This document shows positions 5,674 through 10,627 of a stretch of 11,260 nt of DNA, piece by piece. Source of the DNA: an uncultured Lachnospiraceae bacterium. GTDB lineage: Bacteria > Bacillota > Clostridia > Lachnospirales > Lachnospiraceae. Each line of letters opens with the position of its first letter. The stretch's first letter is position 1. A model generated the notes under the pieces. The model was not told the DNA's origin. It ran no database searches and saw only the letters and a program-made list of their open reading frames with translations. The stretch lies in the NCBI GenBank assembly GCA_910578645.1, contig CAJTQI010000020.1, positions 1-11,260 of the forward strand, given 5' to 3'. The position numbers and the translations under genes were made by a program.

Positions 5674-5800
5674 TCTTTGTTTCCTCCTTATCTTCTGCAA
5701 ATACCTTTATAAATGAGTAGATTTTTAAAAGCCAGTCTACATTGTGGACTGTGGACAACATCTTGGAAATGCCGTCTTTATAAAATTTTTCTTCATTCAT
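5624..5800 (-). CDS. 58-aa small helical protein, third of three related proteins
   Basis: The ATG overlaps the stop of the preceding gene (ATGA), with GAGGTGG just upstream. The sequence starts MNEEKFYKDGISKMLSTVHN and continues VDWLLKIYSFIKVFAEDKEE, ending in a charged tail. Without gaps it aligns with residues 15-45 of the 48-aa protein at 5972-6118: FYKDGISKMLSTVHNVDWLL against AYREKIIRRINDIDNMDFLR, followed by KIYSFIKVF against FINNLLDAF. So the two are paralogues. A two-helix fold is likely. The function is unknown. The last 50 nt also encode the start of the 44-aa membrane peptide in another frame. Confidence 0.6.
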   Translation of the reverse strand: MNEEKFYKDGISKMLSTVHNVDWLLKIYSFIKVFAEDKEETKNDKEKRERDFCNGDNQ

Positions 5801-5970
5801 ATCGCGCCACCTCTATCCGCCCTACTTTCCAAAAATCCTGTCCTCACAAATCCGTAAATCAGCTTAATTATTCTCAGGTCTCTCTCGCTTTCAGTTCCAA
5901 TTCCGTCTATAAGTTCTTTTGCAGAAGATTTTAGACTCTCTGCATATTCCCTTCTTTGCTGCTTGTCCAT
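5797..5970 (-). CDS. 57-aa small helical protein, second of three related proteins
   Basis: The protein reads MDKQQRREYAESLKSSAKEL and onward, with a core DLRIIKLIYGFVRTGFLE. The pattern (Leu-Arg-x-Ile then a hydrophobic run ending in Phe) matches FLRFINNLLDAF of the gene before it and WLLKIYSFIKVF of the gene after it. The start at 5970 follows the upstream TGA by one base and has GTGGGGGA before it. The longer reading from 6000 would run back through the previous gene and is not needed. Its own stop overlaps the next ATG. The tight coupling of all three suggests they are made together. Confidence 0.6.
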   Translation of the reverse strand: MDKQQRREYAESLKSSAKELIDGIGTESERDLRIIKLIYGFVRTGFLESRADRGGAI

Positions 5971-5971
5971 A

Positions 5972-6118
5972 TCATATCCCCCACTTTCTTTTAAAGGCAT
6001 CCAGCAGATTATTGATAAACCTTAAGAAGTCCATGTTATCAATGTCATTTATTCTGCGAATGATTTTTTCCCGGTATGCCGTTATGGTTTCCCCTGTTTT
6101 TGATTCCGCATTGTTCAT
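5972..6118 (-). CDS. 48-aa small helical protein, first of three related proteins
   Basis: The ATG overlaps the stop of the 171-aa gene (ATGA) and has GGGAGGA 8 nt upstream. This fixes the start at 6118 rather than at a further upstream in-frame start. The product, beginning MNNAESKTGETITAYREKII and containing NDIDNMDFLRFINNLLDAF, is probably a helical hairpin. It resembles a widespread class of very small Firmicutes prophage proteins with a (F/L)LR-x-I-(Y/N) core whose role is unknown to me. Confidence 0.6.
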   Translation of the reverse strand: MNNAESKTGETITAYREKIIRRINDIDNMDFLRFINNLLDAFKRKWGI

Positions 6119-6630
6119 AATAACTGTTCCTCCCATTCCAGCTTTCCACTTCCCAACAGATAGCCCATAAAGTAGATGTATGCTTGGTCTGTACTCCATT
6201 CTTTAAACTTGAAACGTCCTTTATCCGCTAAATGTGACATAGCTTTCAGCAGTTCATTACAATAAGGGATTGACGGTTTATTCATGGCTTTTTCGATAAT
6301 CGGGAAATACTCCTGCGCTATCTGTTCAGCAACTTTTTCACGCCCCTTTTTCAAGTATGCGTCATGCGCTTCATGGATTTCATAGTAAACCGCAAAGCCG
6401 TACTTGTTATAAATGCTGTTCATAGTCCTGTTATTGAGAATCCTTTTATCACTTTCAATCAGTGACACGAACCGCTCAATCTCTTTTTCCGGCAGATTGT
6501 TGTAATAAAGCGTGTCTTTGTTGCTCCATATTGCAAGTCGGTACTCTGCTACTGTAATCTTTTCACGATATAGAACGTGCATCTGCATAGCGTCCGGCAG
6601 TTCATCAAATGTGCATTTTTTAATAATCAT
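6115..6630 (-). CDS. 171-aa protein of unknown function
   Basis: The product contains EKITVAEYRLAIWSNKDTLY (about 23-42), a helical segment, the aromatic motif YNKYGFAVYYEIHEAHDAYL (about 74-93) and a C-terminal WSTDQAYIYFMGYLLG. It is soluble, with no cysteine pair or known catalytic motif visible. I chose the second of two nearby ATGs (6630): GAGAGG lies 8 nt before it, whereas it is only 2 nt before the first ATG at 6636. It follows the 58-aa coiled-coil gene and is coupled to the 48-aa gene. The place in the replication-side half suggests an early gene. The histidine-rich HEAHDAY region might be a site, but this is speculative. Confidence 0.6.
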   Translation of the reverse strand: MIIKKCTFDELPDAMQMHVLYREKITVAEYRLAIWSNKDTLYYNNLPEKEIERFVSLIESDKRILNNRTMNSIYNKYGFAVYYEIHEAHDAYLKKGREKVAEQIAQEYFPIIEKAMNKPSIPYCNELLKAMSHLADKGRFKFKEWSTDQAYIYFMGYLLGSGKLEWEEQLL

Positions 6631-6702
6631 TGTCATTTCCTCTCTTTACTCCGGGCAGAGGGAATGTTATACTACCCACATACCCTAATTTGCGTAGTTT
6701 TC

Positions 6703-6733
6703 GGGTTACCTGCCCTGTTGGTATTGGCGTACC
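6703..6733 (-). repeat. Hairpin with CGCCAA loop, copy 1
   Basis: On the minus strand GGTA-CGCCAA-TACC (6733-6720) forms an inner stem, and GCCC/GGGC form an outer stem around it. The same 14-nt core occurs on the plus strand at 10502-10515. A 14-mer match in a window of this size can occur by chance, but both copies share the same loop and GC-rich flanks. Confidence 0.35.
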
Positions 6734-6744
6734 TATGGGGCTTT

Positions 6745-6921
6745 TTAATTTGTATAAACATCTCCCGAAATGCAGAGATAACGGCTCTTGCCGTTCTGGC
6801 TCACCGATATGCAGCCGTCAATATTCTTGTCCAGGCTGTCAAGCGATACGGCTATCTCTGATAAGCTGCTGTTGATTCCTTCCAGTGCATCCACCAGACG
6901 GGTTAATAATTCTTCGTTCAT
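6745..6921 (-). CDS. 58-aa coiled-coil protein of phage-like elements, unknown function
   Basis: The product starts MNEELLTRLVDALEGINSSL, continues SEIAVSLDSLDKNIDGCISV and ends with a short strand-like tail RYLCISGDV. Residues 3-35 follow a heptad pattern and should make an oligomeric coiled coil. AAAGGAGAACAC precedes the ATG at 6921. An upstream in-frame start at 6939 is less well placed. I recall small proteins of this type next to phage replication genes in Lachnospiraceae. Its place, first gene after the helicase and the repeat cluster, fits an accessory replication role, but this is context only. Confidence 0.6.
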   Translation of the reverse strand: MNEELLTRLVDALEGINSSLSEIAVSLDSLDKNIDGCISVSQNGKSRYLCISGDVYTN

Positions 6922-6940
6922 GTGTTCTCCTTTCTTCAAT

Positions 6941-7042
6941 TCGGGATTTCGGGAAATTTAACCCTGCTTTTTTATTAACTCTCATGAGCCTAAGAAAATT
7001 TGGTTCAATGAAAAATCACCCTCGTTTTTCCCGATTTCCCGA
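6941..7042. other. Inverted iteron cluster, candidate replication origin
   Basis: TCGGGA occurs twice with an 8-bp period at 6941-6946 and 6949-6954, and TCCCGA (its complement) occurs twice with the same period at 7029-7034 and 7037-7042. The two 17-bp arms (6941-6957 and 7026-7042) are inverted copies at 14 of 17 positions and bracket a 68-bp partly A/T-rich segment with the palindrome CTCATGAG (6981-6988). The cluster begins 4 bp after the helicase stop codon. Satellite origins described for SaPIs also have iterons flanking an A/T-rich stretch next to the replication gene. An mRNA structure is the alternative. Confidence 0.5.
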
Positions 7043-7045
7043 TTA

Positions 7046-8443
7046 TCAACTAAATGGTATCTGCATATTGCTCTGAAAATCGTACTCAAAAATACAATCC
7101 TGTTTGCAATATTCCGCAATTCTTAAATACTTCCCCATCCTTTCCCGAAATGTTTTCCTGCTACACTGCCTATATCCATTATCTTTCGCCCAGTTCTTAT
7201 ATTCATCATACACAGACTTAAATTTCAACCTTGCGCCCTCGACCGGAACCAAAATTTCAGATATAAATTGCTTTTCGATATTACTTTCATCCCTGTATTT
7301 ATCAAACAGCATCTTCGACTTGTTCGGCATTTTCAGCGTCCCCGAACGCTCCAACATCTTGTATCCCTCATAGCACCAGTTAAATATTCCGCTTAGGTTT
7401 TCCGGCTTAATGAACTGTTTTTTCAATGTGTTATCCCGGCTGTCTGCGTCAAAATGCACATTGAAGTTCAGCAGCACAAGGCGGTCACTCTCAAATACTG
7501 TATCATCCAGTATTTTGGGAAGATGGTTAGTATTAATCACAATCTTAAAGCATGGTATGTAAGTAAAGAAATGCTGCTTTAAAAACCTTGCCCTTACCGG
7601 GTCACCGCCTGTCAGCGTCTTTACCAAATCAGAATTTAACACTAAATTCTCTCCCGGCTCCGATACGCATACATAGCGTACCCCTGCAAGGCTGGCAATC
7701 GCTTCATTCGGTGCTTCGCTGTTATTGTAGAAACTTTTCACTGACAGGGATTCCGGGTTTAGTGCCTGTGCATAATCCCCATGCATTTTCATCATAGTGC
7801 TGTTAAATGTTCCCTTGCCGTTCCTCGTATTCTTTCCGTACAGCATAAAGAAACATTCAAACTTCGTTGAACCGGACAGGCAATGCCCGGCTATCATCTG
7901 CAATAGATTTTTGCTCGCCTTGTCCTTTTCCATGATTTCATCAACATACCGTTCCCACCGCTCGCACCTTGCGTCTGCATCATATGTAACATTGGATGTC
8001 TGCGTCAGCATGTCATTAGCATTGTGCTGTTGGAGTTTCCCTGTCTTTAAGTTAAAAGTCCCATTCTGGCAATTATACAATTCCGGCTTATTATCAAACT
8101 CTGAATAATCCATCAGATATACCGTCTGTGCATCCTTCACCAGCTTTTCCCTTGCATTAAAATTATTAAATTTATTGTAATACTTTACATATACTTCACG
8201 GGTCTTATCGTCCGTGATGCAGTTTGCCTTGTCCACCGTTTTAACTGCAAATTTCTTCGCAAGCCTTTTGGCAAATATGCTCCCGACATCCTTGACCCAC
8301 ACTTTACCGTTATAATAGAAATACAGCCCCATTTCACGCACGAACCGCAGTTCATCCTTGAACATGTCCGCATACAGTTTTGAACTTCCAATATCTGTCA
8401 GTGGATAATTGGTAAAATCATCTAAAATAGACCGTCCATCCAC
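7046..8443 (-). CDS. D5/P4-type SF3 helicase (replication initiator)
   Basis: This 465-residue protein is the replication enzyme of the element. It would melt the origin and unwind DNA as a hexamer. The N-terminal DIGSSKLYADMFKDELRFVR (17-36) and YFYYNGKVWVKD match the start of D5 N-terminal domains. The SF3 core has a Walker A at 203-212 (GKNTRNGKGT), a Walker B/acidic region at VCVSEPGE (E262), sensor motif C at IVINTNHLPK (N304-N306) and an arginine in FESDRLVLL (R321). A C-terminal winged-helix-like segment follows (about 390-440). The start is a GTG overlapping the previous gene by 22 nt, kept because the conserved DIGSS segment lies before the next ATG. No archaeo-eukaryotic primase domain precedes it, so priming must come from another source. 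Confidence 0.9.
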   Translation of the reverse strand: MDGRSILDDFTNYPLTDIGSSKLYADMFKDELRFVREMGLYFYYNGKVWVKDVGSIFAKRLAKKFAVKTVDKANCITDDKTREVYVKYYNKFNNFNAREKLVKDAQTVYLMDYSEFDNKPELYNCQNGTFNLKTGKLQQHNANDMLTQTSNVTYDADARCERWERYVDEIMEKDKASKNLLQMIAGHCLSGSTKFECFFMLYGKNTRNGKGTFNSTMMKMHGDYAQALNPESLSVKSFYNNSEAPNEAIASLAGVRYVCVSEPGENLVLNSDLVKTLTGGDPVRARFLKQHFFTYIPCFKIVINTNHLPKILDDTVFESDRLVLLNFNVHFDADSRDNTLKKQFIKPENLSGIFNWCYEGYKMLERSGTLKMPNKSKMLFDKYRDESNIEKQFISEILVPVEGARLKFKSVYDEYKNWAKDNGYRQCSRKTFRERMGKYLRIAEYCKQDCIFEYDFQSNMQIPFS

Positions 8444-8772
8444 TTCCTGCCGGACTGCTTCCTTTCTCTCTGTGTCCGTTGCTCCTCACTTCCTTTCTGT
8501 TTTTTCTCCCATTCTTTTTCACATTCCAGCCGATACCAATGTGCAACTTCTTTCAGTTCAGCATCACGCCTTGATTCATATTCCTTCACCCAAGAGGTAT
8601 AATGTTCCCTTGCCCGGATGCATCCAATTTCCTCCAAAGCTGCAATAGCTTCTTCAGAAAATCCCGGATAACTTATTTCAAAAGCATATATCCTCTTTAA
8701 AAATTCCTTTGTCAGCTTCATGTCCGGTTGAATTAAGGCAAGCAATGATTCCCTATTCGGCGTGCACACCAT
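8422..8772 (-). CDS. 116-aa protein upstream of the helicase, unknown function
   Basis: The product contains a conserved-looking segment KLTKEFLKRIYAFEISYPGF (about 19-38), SEEAIAALEEIGCIRARE, and then a very long charged helix ending in a basic tail (EQRTQRERKQSGRKW). GAGGAAAAAG precedes the ATG at 8772. A longer reading would use TTG at 8787 and is not preferred. It overlaps the regulator gene upstream by 20 nt and the helicase gene downstream by 22 nt, so its translation is tied to both. The position suggests a replication partner such as a helicase loader or origin-binding factor. I see no Walker or HTH motif, so this is context only. Confidence 0.6.
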   Translation of the reverse strand: MVCTPNRESLLALIQPDMKLTKEFLKRIYAFEISYPGFSEEAIAALEEIGCIRAREHYTSWVKEYESRRDAELKEVAHWYRLECEKEWEKKQKGSEEQRTQRERKQSGRKWMDGLF

Positions 8773-8935
8773 AAACTTTTTCCTCAAAATATGCCGTTGG
8801 AACCTTGCCGGGGATTGTAATAAAACCTTTCGCTTTCAGTTCATCATTCATCTGCCGGAGAATGCCATATGCTTTGCTTTCAGACACTTCCAGCACCGCC
8901 ATAACGTCCCGGACGTTCATAATCTGCTTACTCAT
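8753..8935 (-). CDS. AlpA/excisionase-like winged-helix regulator
   Basis: This 60-residue DNA-binding protein has a helix-turn-helix in MNVRDVMAVLEVSESKAYGI (6-25), followed by LRQMNDELKAKGFITIPGKV and a wing-like PTAYFEEKVYG. This is the arrangement of small MerR-like excisionase or AlpA regulators. In phages and satellites these proteins activate excision or early genes. The ATG overlaps the stop of the previous gene (ATGA) and has AAGGAGG upstream. In a PICI-type layout the gene following the Cro-like switch often triggers replication and excision, so this is the best candidate here for excisionase or early activator. Confidence 0.72.
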   Translation of the reverse strand: MSKQIMNVRDVMAVLEVSESKAYGILRQMNDELKAKGFITIPGKVPTAYFEEKVYGVHAE

Positions 8936-9114
8936 GCCGCCCTCCTTCTTTTCTCATGCTCGCTGTCTACCACTTTTTTAAGCTCTTCCAGCTCTCGATC
9001 AATGGCTTCCAGCTCTTCGGCGTACTCCGGCTTCCAGTTAATTCCCGAGTGGACCAAGATAAAGAGACGCCTGTCCACCAGCTCTAAATATCTGCATATC
9101 TCTTTGTCCGTCAT
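8932..9114 (-). CDS. 60-aa small helical protein, unknown function
   Basis: The sequence begins MTDKEICRYLELVDRRLFIL, followed by VHSGINWKPEYAEELEAIDR and a charged helix ending EHEKRRRAA. It is mostly helical with no recognised catalytic motif. GAAGGAGAAGCTT precedes the ATG. It is the second gene of the early operon, behind the Cro-like regulator and coupled to the AlpA-like gene. A protein-protein role in regulation, for example meeting a helper-phage factor, is possible but only inferred from position. Confidence 0.6.
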   Translation of the reverse strand: MTDKEICRYLELVDRRLFILVHSGINWKPEYAEELEAIDRELEELKKVVDSEHEKRRRAA

Positions 9115-9128
9115 AAGCTTCTCCTTCC

Positions 9129-9323
9129 TTAGTCCTCCAAAATTTCAGTTACATCAATATTGAGAGACTTTGCAATCTTCTGCCCAACTTCATCAGTACA
9201 GGATTTTCCAGCACGTACATAATTTATTGTCGCCCTTGACACACCTGACAGTTCCGCAAGTCGCTTTTGTGTCATATCACGCCGCGCAAGCTCTGTCGCA
9301 AGTTTTACTCTGTCAATCCTCAT
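9129..9323 (-). CDS. Cro-like XRE-family regulator
   Basis: This 64-residue protein is nearly all helix-turn-helix: DMTQKRLAELSGVSRATINY (16-35), VRAGKSCTDEVGQKIAKSLN and the closing VTEILED. It is the first gene of the leftward operon and lies divergent to the larger repressor, the classic Cro position. It would compete for operators in 9342-9480 and favour the replicating state. The ATG at 9323 has AAAGGAG 9 nt upstream. A longer reading from 9362 would take translation into the operator palindrome and past the predicted transcription start, so it is rejected. Confidence 0.8.
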   Translation of the reverse strand: MRIDRVKLATELARRDMTQKRLAELSGVSRATINYVRAGKSCTDEVGQKIAKSLNIDVTEILED

Positions 9324-9341
9324 ATTGTCTATCTCCTTTCT

Positions 9342-9357
9342 AGTAGATTTTTCTACT
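9342..9357. promoter_or_regulatory. Palindromic operator candidate at the leftward promoter start
   Basis: AGTAGA-TTTT-TCTACT is a 6-4-6 inverted repeat placed at the predicted transcription start of the leftward operon. A regulator bound here would block early transcription. Another TCTAC half-site lies at 9402-9406. Confidence 0.5.
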
Positions 9358-9364
9358 TTCATTT

Positions 9365-9393
9365 ATCATACTATACCTTTCATTGTATGTTAA
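9365..9393 (-). promoter_or_regulatory. Leftward early promoter
   Basis: On the minus strand TTAACA (9393-9388) and TATGAT (9370-9365) are spaced by 17 bp, reading toward the Cro-like gene. The -10 box carries the heptamer TATGATA, which is also the half-site of the palindrome at 9463-9480, so one repressor could touch both promoters. Confidence 0.55.
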
Positions 9394-9438
9394 GATTATA
9401 TTCTACCTTTTTTATTTTAAATATATTTTAGTATTTTA

Positions 9439-9468
9439 TTGACTTTTTCATAGAATATGCTGTATGAT
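9439..9468 (+). promoter_or_regulatory. Promoter of the XRE repressor
   Basis: TTGACT (9439-9444) and TATGAT (9463-9468) are spaced by 18 bp with TG directly before the -10. The start of transcription would lie inside the palindrome at 9463-9480, giving a leader of about 35 nt before the repressor ATG. Confidence 0.55.
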
Positions 9469-9480
9469 AGTGGTATCATA
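9463..9480. promoter_or_regulatory. Palindromic operator candidate overlapping the repressor promoter
   Basis: TATGATA-GTGG-TATCATA is a perfect 7-4-7 inverted repeat covering the -10 box of the repressor promoter. It suggests autoregulation. The half-site TATCATA recurs at 9364-9370 over the opposite promoter. Confidence 0.55.
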
Positions 9481-9511
9481 ACTACATATATTGAAAGCGA
9501 GGTTATGAAGT

Positions 9512-10081
9512 ATGGGAAAGGAAATATTTTCTACCCGACTAAGGGAAGTCAGAATGCAAACAGGAAAAACTCAAAAAGAATTTGCTGATATGGTGGAAAG
9601 TACTGCTGCAACAATTTCAGCTTATGAGAATGCTACAAAAAATCCATCATTGGAAATTGTTATAAATATTGCTCAAAAATGTAATGTATCTATAAATTGG
9701 CTTTGTGGTCTAAGTAATAAAAAGAAACTAAATTCAGAATTTAATAATTTAAAAGATATTGCATTAAAGATATTAGAAATTTTAAATATAAATACAGTTG
9801 AAGAAAGTTTTACCTTAAAAACCTATGAAGTTGATATTCACCAAGATTTGAGTGGCAATACCTTATGTAAATATGAGCAGGCAATTAAACTACCGAAAAT
9901 CAAAGAGTTATCTAATTTTTTTGAAGCCTACGAAGAATTAAATAAACTTTATCAAAAAGGGGGAATAAAGCACCAAATAATTGATACTTGGTTAGATGGA
10001 GCACTGGAAGAGTTAGCCGCCATTCCTGTTTATACAGAACTTCCATATGAGGATATACCAGATGCCACCCCACAAGGATAA
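9512..10081 (+). CDS. XRE-family repressor (CI-like, no protease domain)
   Basis: This 189-residue protein has an N-terminal helix-turn-helix in TQKEFADMVESTAATISAYE (20-39) and NATKNPSLEIVINIAQKCNV (40-59), followed by SINWLCG, a common end of this fold in Firmicutes repressors. The remaining 120 residues are predicted helical and of unknown class. The Ala-Gly/Ser/Lys autocleavage features of LexA-type repressors are not visible, so derepression is likely to occur through a partner protein, as in PICIs, rather than through self-cleavage. It is divergent from the Cro-like gene. GAGGTTATGAAGT precedes the ATG. The gene is visibly more A/T-rich than the minus-strand genes, which may reflect a separate origin. 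Confidence 0.8.
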   Translation: MGKEIFSTRLREVRMQTGKTQKEFADMVESTAATISAYENATKNPSLEIVINIAQKCNVSINWLCGLSNKKKLNSEFNNLKDIALKILEILNINTVEESFTLKTYEVDIHQDLSGNTLCKYEQAIKLPKIKELSNFFEAYEELNKLYQKGGIKHQIIDTWLDGALEELAAIPVYTELPYEDIPDATPQG

Positions 10082-10175
10082 GTGCTACCACCAAAGAAAA
10101 CCCTAAAATGGGCAACACAGAACGCCACACGATACTTTCTACGTCTTAAATGAGGAAAGCATCACCAGCACATTT

Positions 10176-10203
10176 TTGCCTACCTGCACCATGACAATAT
10201 AAT
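10176..10203 (+). promoter_or_regulatory. Toxin-gene promoter
   Basis: TTGCCT (10176-10181) and TATAAT (10198-10203) are spaced by 16 bp. Transcription would start near 10210 and give a leader of about 60 nt before the toxin ATG. The promoter and first 40 nt of the leader are repeated in inverted orientation on the other side of the gene (10482-10411). Confidence 0.6.
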
Positions 10204-10246
10204 ATGCTTACTAAGGGAGCCGAAGGGGCGATTACGTCAGCCACCG
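10176..10246. repeat. Arm 1 of an imperfect inverted duplication flanking the toxin gene
   Basis: From the -35 region through the leader, this arm matches the minus strand of 10482-10411. Shared blocks in order are TTG, CTGCA, ATG, TATAATAT, CTTA, GAGCCGAA, GA, TAC and AGCC-CCGGA. From CTTA onward about 32 of 42 positions agree with one gap. Confidence 0.65.
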
Positions 10247-10270
10247 GACGAAAGAAAGGGGGCTGGTGCT

Positions 10271-10357
10271 ATGGTTACATACAGTGACTTATTCACATTC
10301 GTAATTATGCTTTGCGCCGTTATAACTCTTGTTATCAACATCAAACGCAAAAAGTAG
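10271..10357 (+). CDS. 28-aa hydrophobic toxin, holin-like/TxpA-Fst type (probable type I toxin)
   Basis: The peptide reads MVTYSDLFTFVIMLCAVITL and continues with a short basic end (VINIKRKK). It has one transmembrane segment (about 7-23) followed by a positively charged C-terminus, the hallmark of small membrane toxins such as Fst, TxpA and the so-called holin-like toxins of Firmicutes. In that group overproduction damages the membrane, and a cis antisense RNA keeps translation off. GAAAGGGGG precedes the ATG by 8 nt. A promoter lies at 10176-10203 and a convergent promoter for an antisense RNA at 10454-10482. Its job is probably to stabilise the element. It is too short for routine gene calling. 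A signalling peptide is the alternative. Confidence 0.66.
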   Translation: MVTYSDLFTFVIMLCAVITLVINIKRKK

Positions 10358-10447
10358 CGCCCTCGTCCTGGTAAGATAAGGCGCTACTTCATGTAACAAA
10401 TTATTTTTCCGGCGGCTAGGTGTACTCTAGCTTTCGGCTCTCTTGTT
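10348..10447 (-). ncRNA. Antisense RNA, probable antitoxin of the type I pair
   Basis: A strong minus-strand promoter (10454-10482) would start an RNA near 10447. It would end at the hairpin formed by AAGTAGCGCC (minus strand 10389-10380) and GGCGCTACTT (10361-10352), followed by a T-run on the minus strand only. The RNA of about 100 nt overlaps the 3' end of the toxin message, including the last codons, as in txpA/RatA- and bsrG/SR4-type loci. The plus-strand side of the hairpin lacks a T-run, so the toxin message probably extends across the whole antisense region. The RNA itself is predicted, not seen. Confidence 0.6.
10352..10389 (-). terminator. Terminator of the antisense RNA
   Basis: AAGTAGCGCC (10352-10361) and GGCGCTACTT (10380-10389) form a perfect 10-bp stem with an 18-nt loop. 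On the minus strand the stem runs into five Ts. It overlaps the toxin stop codon. Confidence 0.7.
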
Positions 10448-10482
10448 AAGTATATTATATGCCATAAATGCAGATTTTTCAA
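10411..10482. repeat. Arm 2 of the imperfect inverted duplication flanking the toxin gene
   Basis: On the minus strand this holds the antisense promoter and RNA 5' end, and it is an inverted copy of arm 1 (10176-10246). Confidence 0.65.
10454..10482 (-). promoter_or_regulatory. Antisense RNA promoter
   Basis: On the minus strand TTGAAA (10482-10477) and TATAAT (10459-10454) are spaced by 17 bp. It matches consensus better than the toxin promoter, as expected if the antitoxin RNA must be in excess. Confidence 0.68.
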
Positions 10483-10498
10483 CCACAATTTAAAAATG

Positions 10499-10519
10499 CC
10501 CCGGTACGCCAATACCGGA
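10499..10519 (+). repeat. Hairpin with CGCCAA loop, copy 2
   Basis: CCGGTA-CGCCAA-TACCGG is a 6-bp stem with the same 6-nt loop as the minus-strand hairpin at 6720-6733. GCCTTTC follows. It could end the toxin message or act as a recognition element. Confidence 0.4.
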
Positions 10520-10580
10520 GCCTTTCAGATAGATACCATAAGGATTATGATATGCAATCTTCGACAAAACCAGTATATCA

Positions 10581-10627
10581 CAGTCCTTTATAAAATGCAC
10601 TCATTTTTAAGAAAGGACTGATTTTTT
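10581..10627 (+). promoter_or_regulatory. Hairpin hiding the integrase ribosome binding site
   Basis: CAGTCCTTT (10581-10589) pairs perfectly with AAAGGACTG (10612-10620). The AAAGGA of the second arm is the only good ribosome binding site for the integrase ATG at 10628. A run of six Ts (10622-10627) fills the gap between the stem and the start codon. So the same structure can act as an intrinsic terminator and as a translational block. It probably keeps integrase low unless a transcript starting inside the hairpin or a factor opens it. Confidence 0.6.

Noticed and set aside
6941..7042. Reading the TCGGGA repeats as a terminator of the helicase message
   Set aside because: The loop would be 68 nt, and no T-run follows the second arm. 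An origin or protein-binding array fits better.
7797..8108. Plus-strand ORF opposite the helicase gene
   Set aside because: It is a shadow of a gene with clear SF3 motifs.
9912..10130. Minus-strand ORF with a hydrophobic start (SLVVALILVGW), antisense to the end of the repressor gene
   Set aside because: It starts with GTG without a ribosome binding site and lies mostly opposite the repressor coding region. The hydrophobic stretch is probably a by-product of the reverse reading, although a decayed membrane protein cannot be excluded.
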